DNA of 11,811 bases from an uncultured Pedobacter sp. (GTDB lineage: Bacteria > Bacteroidota > Bacteroidia > Sphingobacteriales > Sphingobacteriaceae). The position numbers were made by a program, and so were the translations under genes. The stretch is from NCBI GenBank assembly GCA_946478755.1, contig CAMLDJ010000164.1, forward strand, positions 1-11,811. The letters are read 5' to 3'. Below the pieces are notes generated by a model. It had not been told where the DNA came from, did no database searches, and worked only from the letters and a program-made list of their open reading frames with translations. Shown here one piece after another: positions 1-7,107 of this stretch (the first letter of the stretch is position 1; each line of letters begins with the position of its first letter).

Positions 1-2
1 TA

Positions 3-713
3 CGTAAAAAAGGTGCTAAAGTAGCTGCCTCCCGTCAGGATCGTGATTCTAACGAGGGTGTAGTTATTGCTAAAGCGACTGCTGATGGCAAACGTGGTGT
101 GGTAGTTGAATTAAATTGCGAGACTGATTTCGTGGCTAAAAATGCTGATTTCGTTGCTTTAGCCAATAAATTTACTGAGTTAGCGATCAACAACAATCCT
201 GCTTCATTAGAAGAACTTTTGGCTCTTGAAATTGAAGGACAAAAGGTTTCTGATATCATTGTTGAAAATACAGGTAAAATCGGAGAGAAAATTGGTATCT
301 CTAAATTTGAAACTGTTACTGGTGAGTTAGTCGTTCCTTACATCCATGGTAACTACCGTTTAGGTGTTTTGGTTGCTTTAAACCAGGCTGGTGCAGGTGT
401 TGAAGAAGCTGGTAAAGATGTAGCTATGCAAATTGCTGCAATGAGCCCGGTTGCTTTAGATAAAGGTGATGTTGATGCTACTACTATTGAGCGTGAAACT
501 GAAATCGCTAAAGAACAAATCCGTGCTGAAGGTAAACCTGAAGAAATGATAGAGAAAATTGCTGCAGGTAAATTGAATAAATTCTACAAAGACAGCACTT
601 TACTAAACCAGGAGTTTGTTAAAGATTCCTCTAAAGACGTACGTAAATTTTTAAATGATGTTGCTAACGGCTTAACCGTTGTTGCATTTAAACGCGTACA
701 ATTAGGAGCTTAA
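3..713 (+). CDS. tsf: Elongation factor Ts, 5'-truncated by the window edge
   Basis: EF-Ts is the cytoplasmic nucleotide exchange factor that releases GDP from EF-Tu during translation elongation. The frame is open from base 3, so the gene starts before the window; 236 codons remain, and about 40 N-terminal residues (the UBA-like domain) are missing compared with the usual length near 280. The visible part opens with RKKGAKVAASRQDRDS, typical of the region after the first helices. It then carries the EF-Ts signature ELNCETDFVAKN, whose TDFVA segment contacts EF-Tu, and continues through the core dimerisation domains to a C-terminal helix ending KRVQLGA. A GTG at 99 could be mistaken for a start, but the conserved residues before it exclude that. 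rpsB is expected just upstream, outside the window. A strong terminator follows, so tsf probably ends its transcript. The family assignment is near certain. Confidence 0.97.
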   Translation, partial: RKKGAKVAASRQDRDSNEGVVIAKATADGKRGVVVELNCETDFVAKNADFVALANKFTELAINNNPASLEELLALEIEGQKVSDIIVENTGKIGEKIGISKFETVTGELVVPYIHGNYRLGVLVALNQAGAGVEEAGKDVAMQIAAMSPVALDKGDVDATTIERETEIAKEQIRAEGKPEEMIEKIAAGKLNKFYKDSTLLNQEFVKDSSKDVRKFLNDVANGLTVVAFKRVQLGA

Positions 714-730
714 TACTTAATTAATTTTTT

Positions 731-768
731 AAAAGGGGCCTTCTGTTTTTCAGAAGGCCCCTTTTTTT
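731..768 (+). terminator. Rho-independent terminator after tsf
   Basis: A perfect 15-bp hairpin pairs 731-745 with 751-765 around a five-T loop, with a GGGGCC/GGCCCC core and a T run through 768. It starts 17 bases after the tsf stop codon and separates tsf from nagA. Confidence 0.95.
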
Positions 769-772
769 GGCT

Positions 773-780
773 TATATTTG
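773..780 (+). promoter_or_regulatory. Candidate -7 promoter element for nagA
   Basis: TATATTTG is an exact match to the Bacteroidota -7 consensus TAnnTTTG. It lies 13 bases before the ATG at 794 and directly after the tsf terminator, where a new promoter would be needed. No good -33 TTG lies at the usual 19-21 base spacing; that position falls inside the terminator hairpin. If real, the mRNA leader would be under 10 nt. Confidence 0.4.
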
Positions 781-793
781 GATTGTACTATAG

Positions 794-1906
794 ATGCTTA
801 TGATCGCTATAACCAATTGTAAACTGTTTAAAGACGGAACGCTGTTTGAAAACCAGGCTGTTTTAATTGAGAATGGAAACATCGCCAGGATCTCTGCTGA
901 AGAAGTCCCATTGGGATACCAGCAGTTGGATGCCGAGGGGGACTTAATAACACCTTCTTTTATCGACTTGCAGATCTATGGGAGTGGCGGACAGCTTTTT
1001 TCTGCTTATCCCACTGCCCACACCCTTCGGCAGATGGATGCTGATCTGATCAGTAAAGGAACTACAGGCTTTTTGGCTTGCGTGGCTACCAACACCATGG
1101 ATATTGTTTACCAAAGCCTGGATGCCGCAAAAGCGTATCGACCAGATGCCAGAGGCTTTTTAGGTCTGCACCTGGAAGGTCCCTACCTTAATGCCAAGCG
1201 CAGGGGCGCCCATGTGGAGACCTACATACATAAAGCTGAACTTGATGAAGTCAAGCGCCTGATGGATTATGCAGATGGCACAGTAAAAATGGTGACCATG
1301 GCCGCCGAGCTTCAGGATGACGCGGTAATCAGCTATTTGCTCGACAATAATGTGGTCTTATCGTTAGGGCATAGTGACGCGAACTTTGCCGAAGCCACCG
1401 CAGCTTACAACAAAGGATTTACGACGACTACGCATCTGTTTAATGCCATGCCACCGATACATCACCGTTCGCCTAATCTACCTGTAGCGATATTTAATCA
1501 TCCAACGGCAATGGCAAGTATTATCGCGGATGGGAACCATGTTGATTTTGAGGTGCTCAAGATGAGTTACAGGCTGATGGGACACAGACTATTTTTAATT
1601 ACTGATGCAGTAACGGAATGCCATATTGGGCCATATCAGCATCAGCTAGCTGGTGATAAATTTATCACACCTGACGGCACACTTTCGGGCTCCAGTATTA
1701 CCCTATTGCAGGCTGTCCAAAACTGTGTGGATCATTGCCAGATCCCTTTAAATGAGGCTTTAAATATGGCCTCAGCCTATCCGGCCAAAGTCATGGGGTT
1801 GACGGGTACTGTAGGTACTTTACAAGTGGGAAACCAGGCAAATTTCCTCTTATTGACGCCGGAATTGAAACTGAACAAAGTTTTTGTGAATGGTTTGCGC
1901 ATTTGA
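794..1906 (+). CDS. nagA: N-acetylglucosamine-6-phosphate deacetylase family protein
   Basis: This amidohydrolase-superfamily enzyme removes acetate from GlcNAc-6-phosphate to give glucosamine-6-phosphate, in amino-sugar and peptidoglycan recycling in the cytoplasm. At 370 residues it is close to the usual 380. Visible motifs are the metal-ligand segment HLEGPYLN (E128), GHSDAN (H193), THLFNAMPP (H214), the substrate loop IADGNHV (H249), the catalytic-aspartate strand LITDAV (D271), and LSGSS further on. The N-terminal strand that often carries a metal-binding HxH, or the E. coli NagA motif QLNGCGG, reads DLQIYGSGG (58-66). This suggests a single-metal enzyme of the E. coli kind with two substitutions. 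The start may be the ATG at 794 or the one at 800; no ribosome binding site decides. No nagB or sugar transporter lies nearby, and the gene sits between tsf and pyrH, 38 bases before pyrH. GlcNAc-6-P is the likely but unproved substrate. Confidence 0.88.
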   Translation: MLMIAITNCKLFKDGTLFENQAVLIENGNIARISAEEVPLGYQQLDAEGDLITPSFIDLQIYGSGGQLFSAYPTAHTLRQMDADLISKGTTGFLACVATNTMDIVYQSLDAAKAYRPDARGFLGLHLEGPYLNAKRRGAHVETYIHKAELDEVKRLMDYADGTVKMVTMAAELQDDAVISYLLDNNVVLSLGHSDANFAEATAAYNKGFTTTTHLFNAMPPIHHRSPNLPVAIFNHPTAMASIIADGNHVDFEVLKMSYRLMGHRLFLITDAVTECHIGPYQHQLAGDKFITPDGTLSGSSITLLQAVQNCVDHCQIPLNEALNMASAYPAKVMGLTGTVGTLQVGNQANFLLLTPELKLNKVFVNGLRI

Positions 1907-1931
1907 TCCCTTATTAATTAAAACAAATAGT

Positions 1932-1939
1932 TATTTTTG
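1932..1939 (+). promoter_or_regulatory. Candidate -7 element before pyrH
   Basis: TATTTTTG matches TAnnTTTG exactly and ends 5 bases before the pyrH ATG. No clear -33 TTG is properly spaced, and transcription from it would give an essentially leaderless mRNA. In this AT-rich gap a chance match is possible; read-through from nagA could equally drive pyrH. Confidence 0.28.
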
Positions 1940-1944
1940 AAGCC

Positions 1945-2652
1945 ATGAAATATAAACGGATCCTGTTAAAATTAAGTGGCGAGTCGCTGATGGGCGAGAA
2001 ACAATATGGTATTGACAACGAGATAGTAAGGCAGTATGCTGAGGATATTAAAGCAGTGCATGAGGAAGGACTTGAAATAGCAATTGTTATCGGAGGGGGT
2101 AATATTTTCAGAGGCTTAAGTGCAGAAAAATCGGGTATGGACCGGGCACAGGCTGACTATATGGGCATGCTTGCCACTGTTATTAACAGTATGGCATTAC
2201 AGGATGCCCTCGAAAAAGTGGGCTTAAAAACAAGGCTACTTACTGCGATAAAAATGGAGCAGATCTGCGAACCGTTTATCCGCCGGAGGGCAGTCAGGCA
2301 CCTTGAAAAAGGGCGTGTCGTGATTTTCGGAGCTGGCACCGGTAACCCATATTTTACTACAGACTCGGCAGCTGCATTGCGCGCAATTGAAATAAAAGCG
2401 GATGTGGTATTGAAAGGAACCCGCGTGGATGGAATATACACCGCCGATCCTGAAAAGGATCCGGCAGCCACTAAATATTCAGAAATATCCTTTAAAGAAG
2501 TTTATGCTAAAGGATTAAATGTAATGGATATGACAGCGTTTACACTTTGTGAAGAAAATGAGTTGCCTATTATTGTTTTTGATATGAACAAAACAGGTAA
2601 TTTTATGAAAATAGCAAACGGTGATGGAATTGGAACGCTCGTTAGAAACTGA
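1945..2652 (+). CDS. pyrH: UMP kinase (uridylate kinase)
   Basis: The enzyme phosphorylates UMP to UDP with ATP in de novo pyrimidine nucleotide synthesis. Bacterial PyrH is a cytoplasmic hexamer of the amino-acid-kinase fold, usually activated by GTP and inhibited by UTP. The 235 residues match the family length. Motifs in order are the phosphate-binding N terminus LLKLSGESL (K9, S11-G12), the glycine loop GGGNIFRG (50-57), the UMP-site segment [12 protein letters not shown] (71-82), [10 protein letters not shown] (131-140), and the ATP-site stretch [15 protein letters not shown] followed by a conserved acidic-aromatic C-terminal core. Start [10 protein letters not shown] fits homologues without extension. 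It lies 39 bases before frr, and the pair is a classic conserved unit; upstream, nagA ends 38 bases away. No sequence anomaly was seen. Confidence 0.98.
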   Translation: MKYKRILLKLSGESLMGEKQYGIDNEIVRQYAEDIKAVHEEGLEIAIVIGGGNIFRGLSAEKSGMDRAQADYMGMLATVINSMALQDALEKVGLKTRLLTAIKMEQICEPFIRRRAVRHLEKGRVVIFGAGTGNPYFTTDSAAALRAIEIKADVVLKGTRVDGIYTADPEKDPAATKYSEISFKEVYAKGLNVMDMTAFTLCEENELPIIVFDMNKTGNFMKIANGDGIGTLVRN

Positions 2653-2691
2653 TGCTAAATAAATTTTATATGTGCTTAAATTTTACAAAAT

Positions 2692-3255
2692 ATGAATGAC
2701 CTCATAAAGAAACAGTTACAGGATGCCCAGGTAAATATGGATAGAGCGATTGACCATTGTGAAGCTGAACTCACTAAGATCCGTGCAGGAAAAGCTTCTG
2801 CGGGAATGTTAGACGGCATATTTGTAGATTATTATGGAAGTGCTACTGGTCTGGCCCAGGTGGCAAGTATCAACACGCCTGATGCGCGTACTTTACTTGT
2901 TCAGCCTTGGGAAAAAAATATGTTAGTGCCAATTGAACGCGCCATAATGGAAGCAAACATTGGAATAAATCCTCAGAATGATGGCGTCGTAATTCGTTTG
3001 GTTGTTCCCCCGTTGACAGAGGAACGCAGAAAAGAACTTGTTAAAAAAGTTAAGGAAGAAGCAGAACGTGGTAAAGTAACCATTCGCAACATCCGCAAAG
3101 ATGCCAACGAAAAAATTAAAAAGTTAAAAGCCGAAAGTGTTTCTGATGATGAGATCAAAACCGGCGAGGCCGAGGTTCAGAAAATAACTGATACCTATAT
3201 CCTTAAGGTGGACAAACATACTGAAGCAAAGGAGAAAGATATCATGACGGTCTAA
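2692..3255 (+). CDS. frr: Ribosome recycling factor
   Basis: RRF works with EF-G and IF3 to split the post-termination ribosome and release mRNA and deacylated tRNA. The 187-residue product has the standard length near 185. It begins with the amphipathic helix of domain I, carrying LTKIRAGKASAGMLDGI (27-43), then the small beta domain with VASINTPDARTLLVQPW and the linker NPQNDGVVIRLVVPPLTEERRKEL. It closes with a long lysine/glutamate-rich helix returning to domain I (KVKEEAERGKVTIRNIRKDANEKIKKL and onward in similar style). Conserved arginines in the RKDANEKIKKL segment are present. The gene follows pyrH by 39 bases with no terminator between, so they are probably cotranscribed. A strong hairpin terminator follows the stop. 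Confidence 0.98.
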   Translation: MNDLIKKQLQDAQVNMDRAIDHCEAELTKIRAGKASAGMLDGIFVDYYGSATGLAQVASINTPDARTLLVQPWEKNMLVPIERAIMEANIGINPQNDGVVIRLVVPPLTEERRKELVKKVKEEAERGKVTIRNIRKDANEKIKKLKAESVSDDEIKTGEAEVQKITDTYILKVDKHTEAKEKDIMTV

Positions 3256-3282
3256 GGACGAATTATAATCTCCTTGTAAATT

Positions 3283-3324
3283 AAAGGGAATGAAGACAAT
3301 GCTTCATTCCCTTTCTTTATTTTT
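3283..3324 (+). terminator. Rho-independent terminator after frr
   Basis: A perfect 13-bp stem pairs 3283-3295 (AAAGGGAATGAAG) with 3302-3314 around the loop ACAATG, followed by a T-rich tail to 3324. It ends the pyrH-frr unit. It also shows that the ATG at 3290, in frame with the next gene, lies inside the hairpin and is unlikely to be a start. Confidence 0.93.
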
Positions 3325-3364
3325 GACAGCTAGTTTTCGCTTTATCTATCCAAACATACGACAC

Positions 3365-5116
3365 ATGAAGATTTTATTCAGCTATTTAAAGAATTATAAG
3401 GGACTTATATTCCTGGCCCTGTTCCTTGCTGCCGTTAACCAGATATTCTCTTTTCTTGATCCATATGTGTTTCGCCTGATCATAGATAAATACGTTACCA
3501 ATTATAAAAATTTCACTACCGATGAATTTATAAAGGGTGCCGGAGTATTGATTTTACTGGCCATGGGCGCTGCGATGGTATCGCGCATTGCCAAGAATTT
3601 TCAGGATTACTACGTAAATGTAATTACACAACGACTTGGAGCAAAGATCTATTCAGATGGGCTGGCGCACTCTTTAGAACTGCCCTATCAAGTGTTTGAA
3701 GATCAGCGAAGCGGAGAAACGCTAGGCATATTGCAGAAAGTCAGGATAGATACGGAGAAGCTTGTACAAGCTGTAATTAATGTTTTATTTACCAGTATTA
3801 TCGGGATCATATTTGTTACCGTATATGCCATTTCTGTATATTGGGTTATTGCCGTAGTCTATTTTTCTTCCATACCTCTGCTTGGGTTTTTAAGTTCATT
3901 TTTGAGTAAGCGAATCAAGAAGGTGCAGAAAAAAATCGTCGCAGAAACGACTTCGCTGGCAGGATCAACCACTGAATCGCTTCGGAATATTGAGCTGGTA
4001 AAGAGTTTGGGGCTGGCCAAACAGGAGATCAGCAGGTTAAATGCTACGACCAATAAAATATTAGGACTGGAACTCAAAAAAGTAAAATACATCAGAAGCC
4101 TGAGCTTTATACAAGGCACTTTTGTAAACCTGTTGCGGAACAGCTTGCTGTTTTTGATGATGTACCTGATTTTTGCCGGGCGGATTACAGTAGGAGAGTT
4201 CTTCTCGCTCTTTATTTATTCTTTTTTTATTTTTGGACCATTACAGGAGCTGGGCAATATTATCAATGTGTATCGCGAGACTGAGGTATCACTTAATAAT
4301 TTCGAGCGGATCATGTCCACGCCGAAAGACAAGAAACCAGATAATCCCGCAACGTTAACCAAAATCACAGAGCTTGAATTTGATCATGTAGGATTTAAGC
4401 ACCAATCGGCCACCACCAACGCATTAAATGAAATCAGTTTTAAAACCGGAATTGGGGAAACAGTTGCTTTTGTAGGGCCATCTGGATCGGGAAAGACAAC
4501 CCTTGTCAAATTATTGGTTGGACTGTATGGGCCGAAATCAGGGGACATCCGATATAATGGCATCACCGGAAAAGATATTGACCTGGATGTACTGAGAGAA
4601 AAGATCGGCTTTGTCACCCAGGACACCCAGTTGTTTTCAGGTACCATACGTGAGAATTTACAGTTTGTAAGGCCAGATGCATCCGACGAAGAATGCATGC
4701 GGGTACTCCAGCAGGCGGCCTGCCAGAACTTACTCGCAAGGGCGGATAAAGGTCTGGATACCTTAATCGGTGAAGGCGGGGTTAAGGTATCGGGGGGCGA
4801 AAAGCAACGTTTGTCTATCGCCCGTGCGCTGTTGCGTAAACCTGATATCCTGGTTTTTGATGAAGCTACCTCCTCATTGGATTCCCTGACTGAAGAGGAG
4901 ATCACTGCAACCATCCGTGACGTATCCGACATAGACAACCACATCACTATTTTAATTGCGCACAGACTGTCTACCATCCGCCATGCGGATAGAATTTATG
5001 TTCTTGAAAAAGGAAATGTGATAGAACAGGGAACGCACAATGAGCTGGTTGCACAGAATGGATTATATTATGCGATGTGGAGACAGCAGATCGGGGAGCG
5101 GTTAACGGTTGTTTAA
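3365..5116 (+). CDS. ABC exporter half-transporter (membrane domain fused to ATPase)
   Basis: This is a type IV ABC exporter subunit of the MsbA/multidrug type: one membrane domain fused to one nucleotide-binding domain, expected to act as a homodimer in the inner membrane. The substrate cannot be told from sequence. From the ATG at 3365 it has 583 residues. About six membrane segments fall near 12-35, 54-72, 132-150, 153-175, 250-270 and 275-298. The ATPase domain shows Walker A GPSGSGKTT (371-379), a Q-loop glutamine at 419, the signature VSGGEKQR (475-482), Walker B ILVFDE with catalytic E500, and switch histidine H533 in IAHRLST. All key residues are intact. A 25-residue longer reading from 3290 would begin inside the frr terminator, so 3365 is preferred, and MKILFSYLKNYKG is a typical N terminus. 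Its stop overlaps that of the convergent MFS gene. Confidence 0.93.
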   Translation: MKILFSYLKNYKGLIFLALFLAAVNQIFSFLDPYVFRLIIDKYVTNYKNFTTDEFIKGAGVLILLAMGAAMVSRIAKNFQDYYVNVITQRLGAKIYSDGLAHSLELPYQVFEDQRSGETLGILQKVRIDTEKLVQAVINVLFTSIIGIIFVTVYAISVYWVIAVVYFSSIPLLGFLSSFLSKRIKKVQKKIVAETTSLAGSTTESLRNIELVKSLGLAKQEISRLNATTNKILGLELKKVKYIRSLSFIQGTFVNLLRNSLLFLMMYLIFAGRITVGEFFSLFIYSFFIFGPLQELGNIINVYRETEVSLNNFERIMSTPKDKKPDNPATLTKITELEFDHVGFKHQSATTNALNEISFKTGIGETVAFVGPSGSGKTTLVKLLVGLYGPKSGDIRYNGITGKDIDLDVLREKIGFVTQDTQLFSGTIRENLQFVRPDASDEECMRVLQQAACQNLLARADKGLDTLIGEGGVKVSGGEKQRLSIARALLRKPDILVFDEATSSLDSLTEEEITATIRDVSDIDNHITILIAHRLSTIRHADRIYVLEKGNVIEQGTHNELVAQNGLYYAMWRQQIGERLTVV

Positions 5117-6390
5117 ACCTTTTGTTCGTGTATTTCCTGAAGGCTTAATTTAATCAGGCCTTTTGTTTTCAAATAGGTGATCCCGGCTATAAGGATGGTC
5201 ATACTTCCGCCAAATACTACGGCTGGTACGGTACGCATCAGCTTGGCAGTTAAGCCGGATTCGAATGCCCCGATTTCATTTGAGGAGCCGATGAACATAC
5301 TGTTTACCGCGGAAACGCGACCCCTCATTTCGTCCGGGGTAAGTAATTGCATGATGGTAGAGCGGATAATTACACTGATACTGTCAAACGCACCTTCCAT
5401 AAAGAGGAACAGCAGTGTCAGATAAAAGTTCCTGGACAGGCCATAGCAGATGATACTGGTTCCGAATCCCGTGACCGCAATAAGCAGATTTCGCCAGGGC
5501 TTGTTCATGGGAGAAAAACGGGTCATGATCAGCATGGTCAGCACGGCACCGGTTGAAGCTGCGGCGCGCATGAATCCAAGTCCTTCGGAGCCCACTTTAA
5601 GAATGTCGTTGGCAAATACCGGCAGCAAGGCCAGGGCACCGCCGAAAAACACAGAAAAGAGGTCTAAGCTCATCGCGCCAAGCATCATTTTGCTCTTAAA
5701 GACAAAATGCACACCTTCGGTAAGACTTTTTACAATGCTTTCTTTAGGGATGAAAGTTGGTGGATGTGGCCTTAAAAAGAAAATGCAGACCAGTGCAATG
5801 AATATAAAAGTAATAATAACAATGTATGTTACCGTGATTCCATAAAATCCATAGATCAACCCACCCGCCGCAGGCCCAAGGATAGAGGCCATTTGCCAGC
5901 TGGAGCTGTTCCAGGTGCTGGAATTGGGATATAATTTTTTTGGAATGATCTGTGCCATCAGCGAAAAAGTAGCCGGACTAAAAAAGCCCCTCGCAATGCC
6001 GATGCCAAATATCATGCAATACATAATGGGCACGGTGTAGCGGGGTGGAATGTAGGCATGCATTTGTTCTGTGGTGACAACCAGCATGACAAAGGAACAA
6101 AGAAATACCCCTGAAAATATTTTAAGCAGTAGGACCCGCTTTTCCGATTTGTCGGCCACATAACCCCCGTATAAGGCGACGGTTATAGCAGGTAGCGCTT
6201 CGCACAACCCTATTAGTCCCAGCGCCAGCGGATCTTTGGTTAAGTAGTAGATGTGAAAACCTATAATTACGGCCTGCATCTGGTAGGCAAAGGTGAAAAA
6301 GAATCGCATTCCTAAATACGATCGGAATTCCCGGTAGCGGAGTGCTGCAAATGGATCGGGTTTCTCTATAGGGATCTGGTCTTCCAACAA
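5113..6390 (-). CDS. MFS transporter, EntS-like family
   Basis: A 425-residue major facilitator with about 12 hydrophobic segments, most like the MFS_3 group that includes the enterobactin exporter EntS; the substrate is unknown. The loop after the second membrane segment reads GGYVADKSEKRVLL, matching the MFS motif A pattern GxxaDrxxrr. A second charged loop occurs mid-protein near RMPHPPTF-like residues (LRPHPPTFIPKES), and TPDEMRGRVSAVNS marks the conserved segment of the C-terminal half. No ATG fits the start: the two leading codons are TTG TTG at 6390-6385, a stop lies four codons upstream, and the first ATG would delete much of membrane segment 1. The gene follows thiE by 63 bases on the same strand, but a possible promoter lies between them, so membership in the thiamine operon is uncertain. 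Its 3' end overlaps the ABC gene. Confidence 0.88.
   Translation of the reverse strand: MLEDQIPIEKPDPFAALRYREFRSYLGMRFFFTFAYQMQAVIIGFHIYYLTKDPLALGLIGLCEALPAITVALYGGYVADKSEKRVLLLKIFSGVFLCSFVMLVVTTEQMHAYIPPRYTVPIMYCMIFGIGIARGFFSPATFSLMAQIIPKKLYPNSSTWNSSSWQMASILGPAAGGLIYGFYGITVTYIVIITFIFIALVCIFFLRPHPPTFIPKESIVKSLTEGVHFVFKSKMMLGAMSLDLFSVFFGGALALLPVFANDILKVGSEGLGFMRAAASTGAVLTMLIMTRFSPMNKPWRNLLIAVTGFGTSIICYGLSRNFYLTLLFLFMEGAFDSISVIIRSTIMQLLTPDEMRGRVSAVNSMFIGSSNEIGAFESGLTAKLMRTVPAVVFGGSMTILIAGITYLKTKGLIKLSLQEIHEQKV
5136..5169 (+). terminator. Candidate terminator of the ABC gene inside the opposing gene
   Basis: CCTGA (5136-5140) can pair with TCAGG (5154-5158), and alternatively AAGGC (5140-5144) with GCCTT (5158-5162). 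A T-rich stretch follows to 5169. It lies 20 bases after the ABC stop, within the last codons of the convergent MFS gene, where no intergenic space exists for a terminator. The stem is short, so this is tentative. Confidence 0.4.
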
Positions 6391-6404
6391 AAAAATATTT
6401 TAAG

Positions 6405-6412
6405 CAAATGTA
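6405..6412 (-). promoter_or_regulatory. Candidate -7 promoter element for the MFS gene
   Basis: On the minus strand TACATTTG matches TAnnTTTG exactly, 14 bases before the TTG start. A one-mismatch -33 element (ATG for TTG) lies 19 bases upstream. It would uncouple the transporter from the TPP-controlled genes before it, although read-through is not excluded. Confidence 0.4.
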
Positions 6413-6453
6413 TGCCATCGGAAACCAATAACATCTATTTATTTAAATAAGTT

Positions 6454-7086
6454 TTACATGATCCGGTCATAAAAGGCCTTATAGGCGGCACTCATGTCCT
6501 CGGCCTGGTTGATGGCCGAAGAGGCGGCTATTCCGAAGATGCCGGTAAGCATTAATGGGTCTATATCGCTAAGGGTGACCCCGCCCACGGCCAGCACGGG
6601 CAGCTCGATATGCATACGCTGTAATTCTGCTATCGCTTTTTGATAACCCTCAATGCCCAATAAAGGGGCGTTGTTCGGTTTTGTGGTTGTGGTATAAAAC
6701 GGGCCAAAGCCCGCGTAGTCCGCACCTTCTTCTGCTAAGCGGATCAGCCCCTGCAAATTGGTGGCAGAGCCGCCGATAGTAAGAGCTTCTCCAAGTTGTG
6801 CCCTCAGCTGGATAAAGTTGGCATCAAAATCTTCGATATGAAAACCCTGAATGTCGGCCTGACCATTTAAATGGATATGATCCGTAACGATTAGGGTGGC
6901 ACCCCAATCGTCACAGATCTCTGCAATCGCATGAATATCTTTTAAAAGTTCATCGTCATTTTTAGACAGACAGCGATACTGAATCCATTTAGCCCCAGCA
7001 TTGCAGGCAATCTGCGCCTGTTCAATATGGCTGAGCTGCTGAATATCGTGCGTGATAAAATGTAGCTTTTCGATGAACTTTTTCAT
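6454..7086 (-). CDS. thiE: ThiE-like thiamine phosphate synthase, divergent active site
   Basis: ThiE joins hydroxymethylpyrimidine pyrophosphate to thiazole phosphate, making thiamine phosphate in the cytoplasm. The 210-residue product is a full-length TIM barrel of this family. Retained features are Q36 and R38 (QYR), D69, D88 (in HIEDFD), S107 (GGSAT), the phosphate and pyrophosphate loop GFGPFYTTTTKP with T133/T135/K136, AVGGV (166-170) and ASSAI. Compared with B. subtilis ThiE as I recall it, the lysine of QFREK is L40, the asparagine of IVNDD is T68, and the GQ of HIGQED is replaced. A changed or TenI-like role (thiazole tautomerase) is therefore possible. It lies 21 bases after the receptor stop on the same strand with no terminator, so it probably belongs to the TPP-riboswitch operon. 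The ATG start at 7086 gives a normal N terminus. Family is confident; exact activity less so. Confidence 0.85.
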   Translation of the reverse strand: MKKFIEKLHFITHDIQQLSHIEQAQIACNAGAKWIQYRCLSKNDDELLKDIHAIAEICDDWGATLIVTDHIHLNGQADIQGFHIEDFDANFIQLRAQLGEALTIGGSATNLQGLIRLAEEGADYAGFGPFYTTTTKPNNAPLLGIEGYQKAIAELQRMHIELPVLAVGGVTLSDIDPLMLTGIFGIAASSAINQAEDMSAAYKAFYDRIM

Positions 7087-7107
7087 GATATGTATATCCT
7101 TATAGAT

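Noticed and set aside
99..713. GTG at 99 as the start of tsf
   Set aside because: The frame is open to the window edge and encodes conserved EF-Ts residues before this codon.
3290..3364. A 25-codon N-terminal extension of the ABC exporter starting at ATG 3290
   Set aside because: The first codons lie inside the frr terminator hairpin and the extension does not resemble exporter N termini; ATG 3365 fits the family.
4384..4977. Long antisense open frame opposite the ABC ATPase domain
   Set aside because: The sense strand encodes every ABC ATPase motif intact; the antisense frame is a by-product of codon use and shows no domain.
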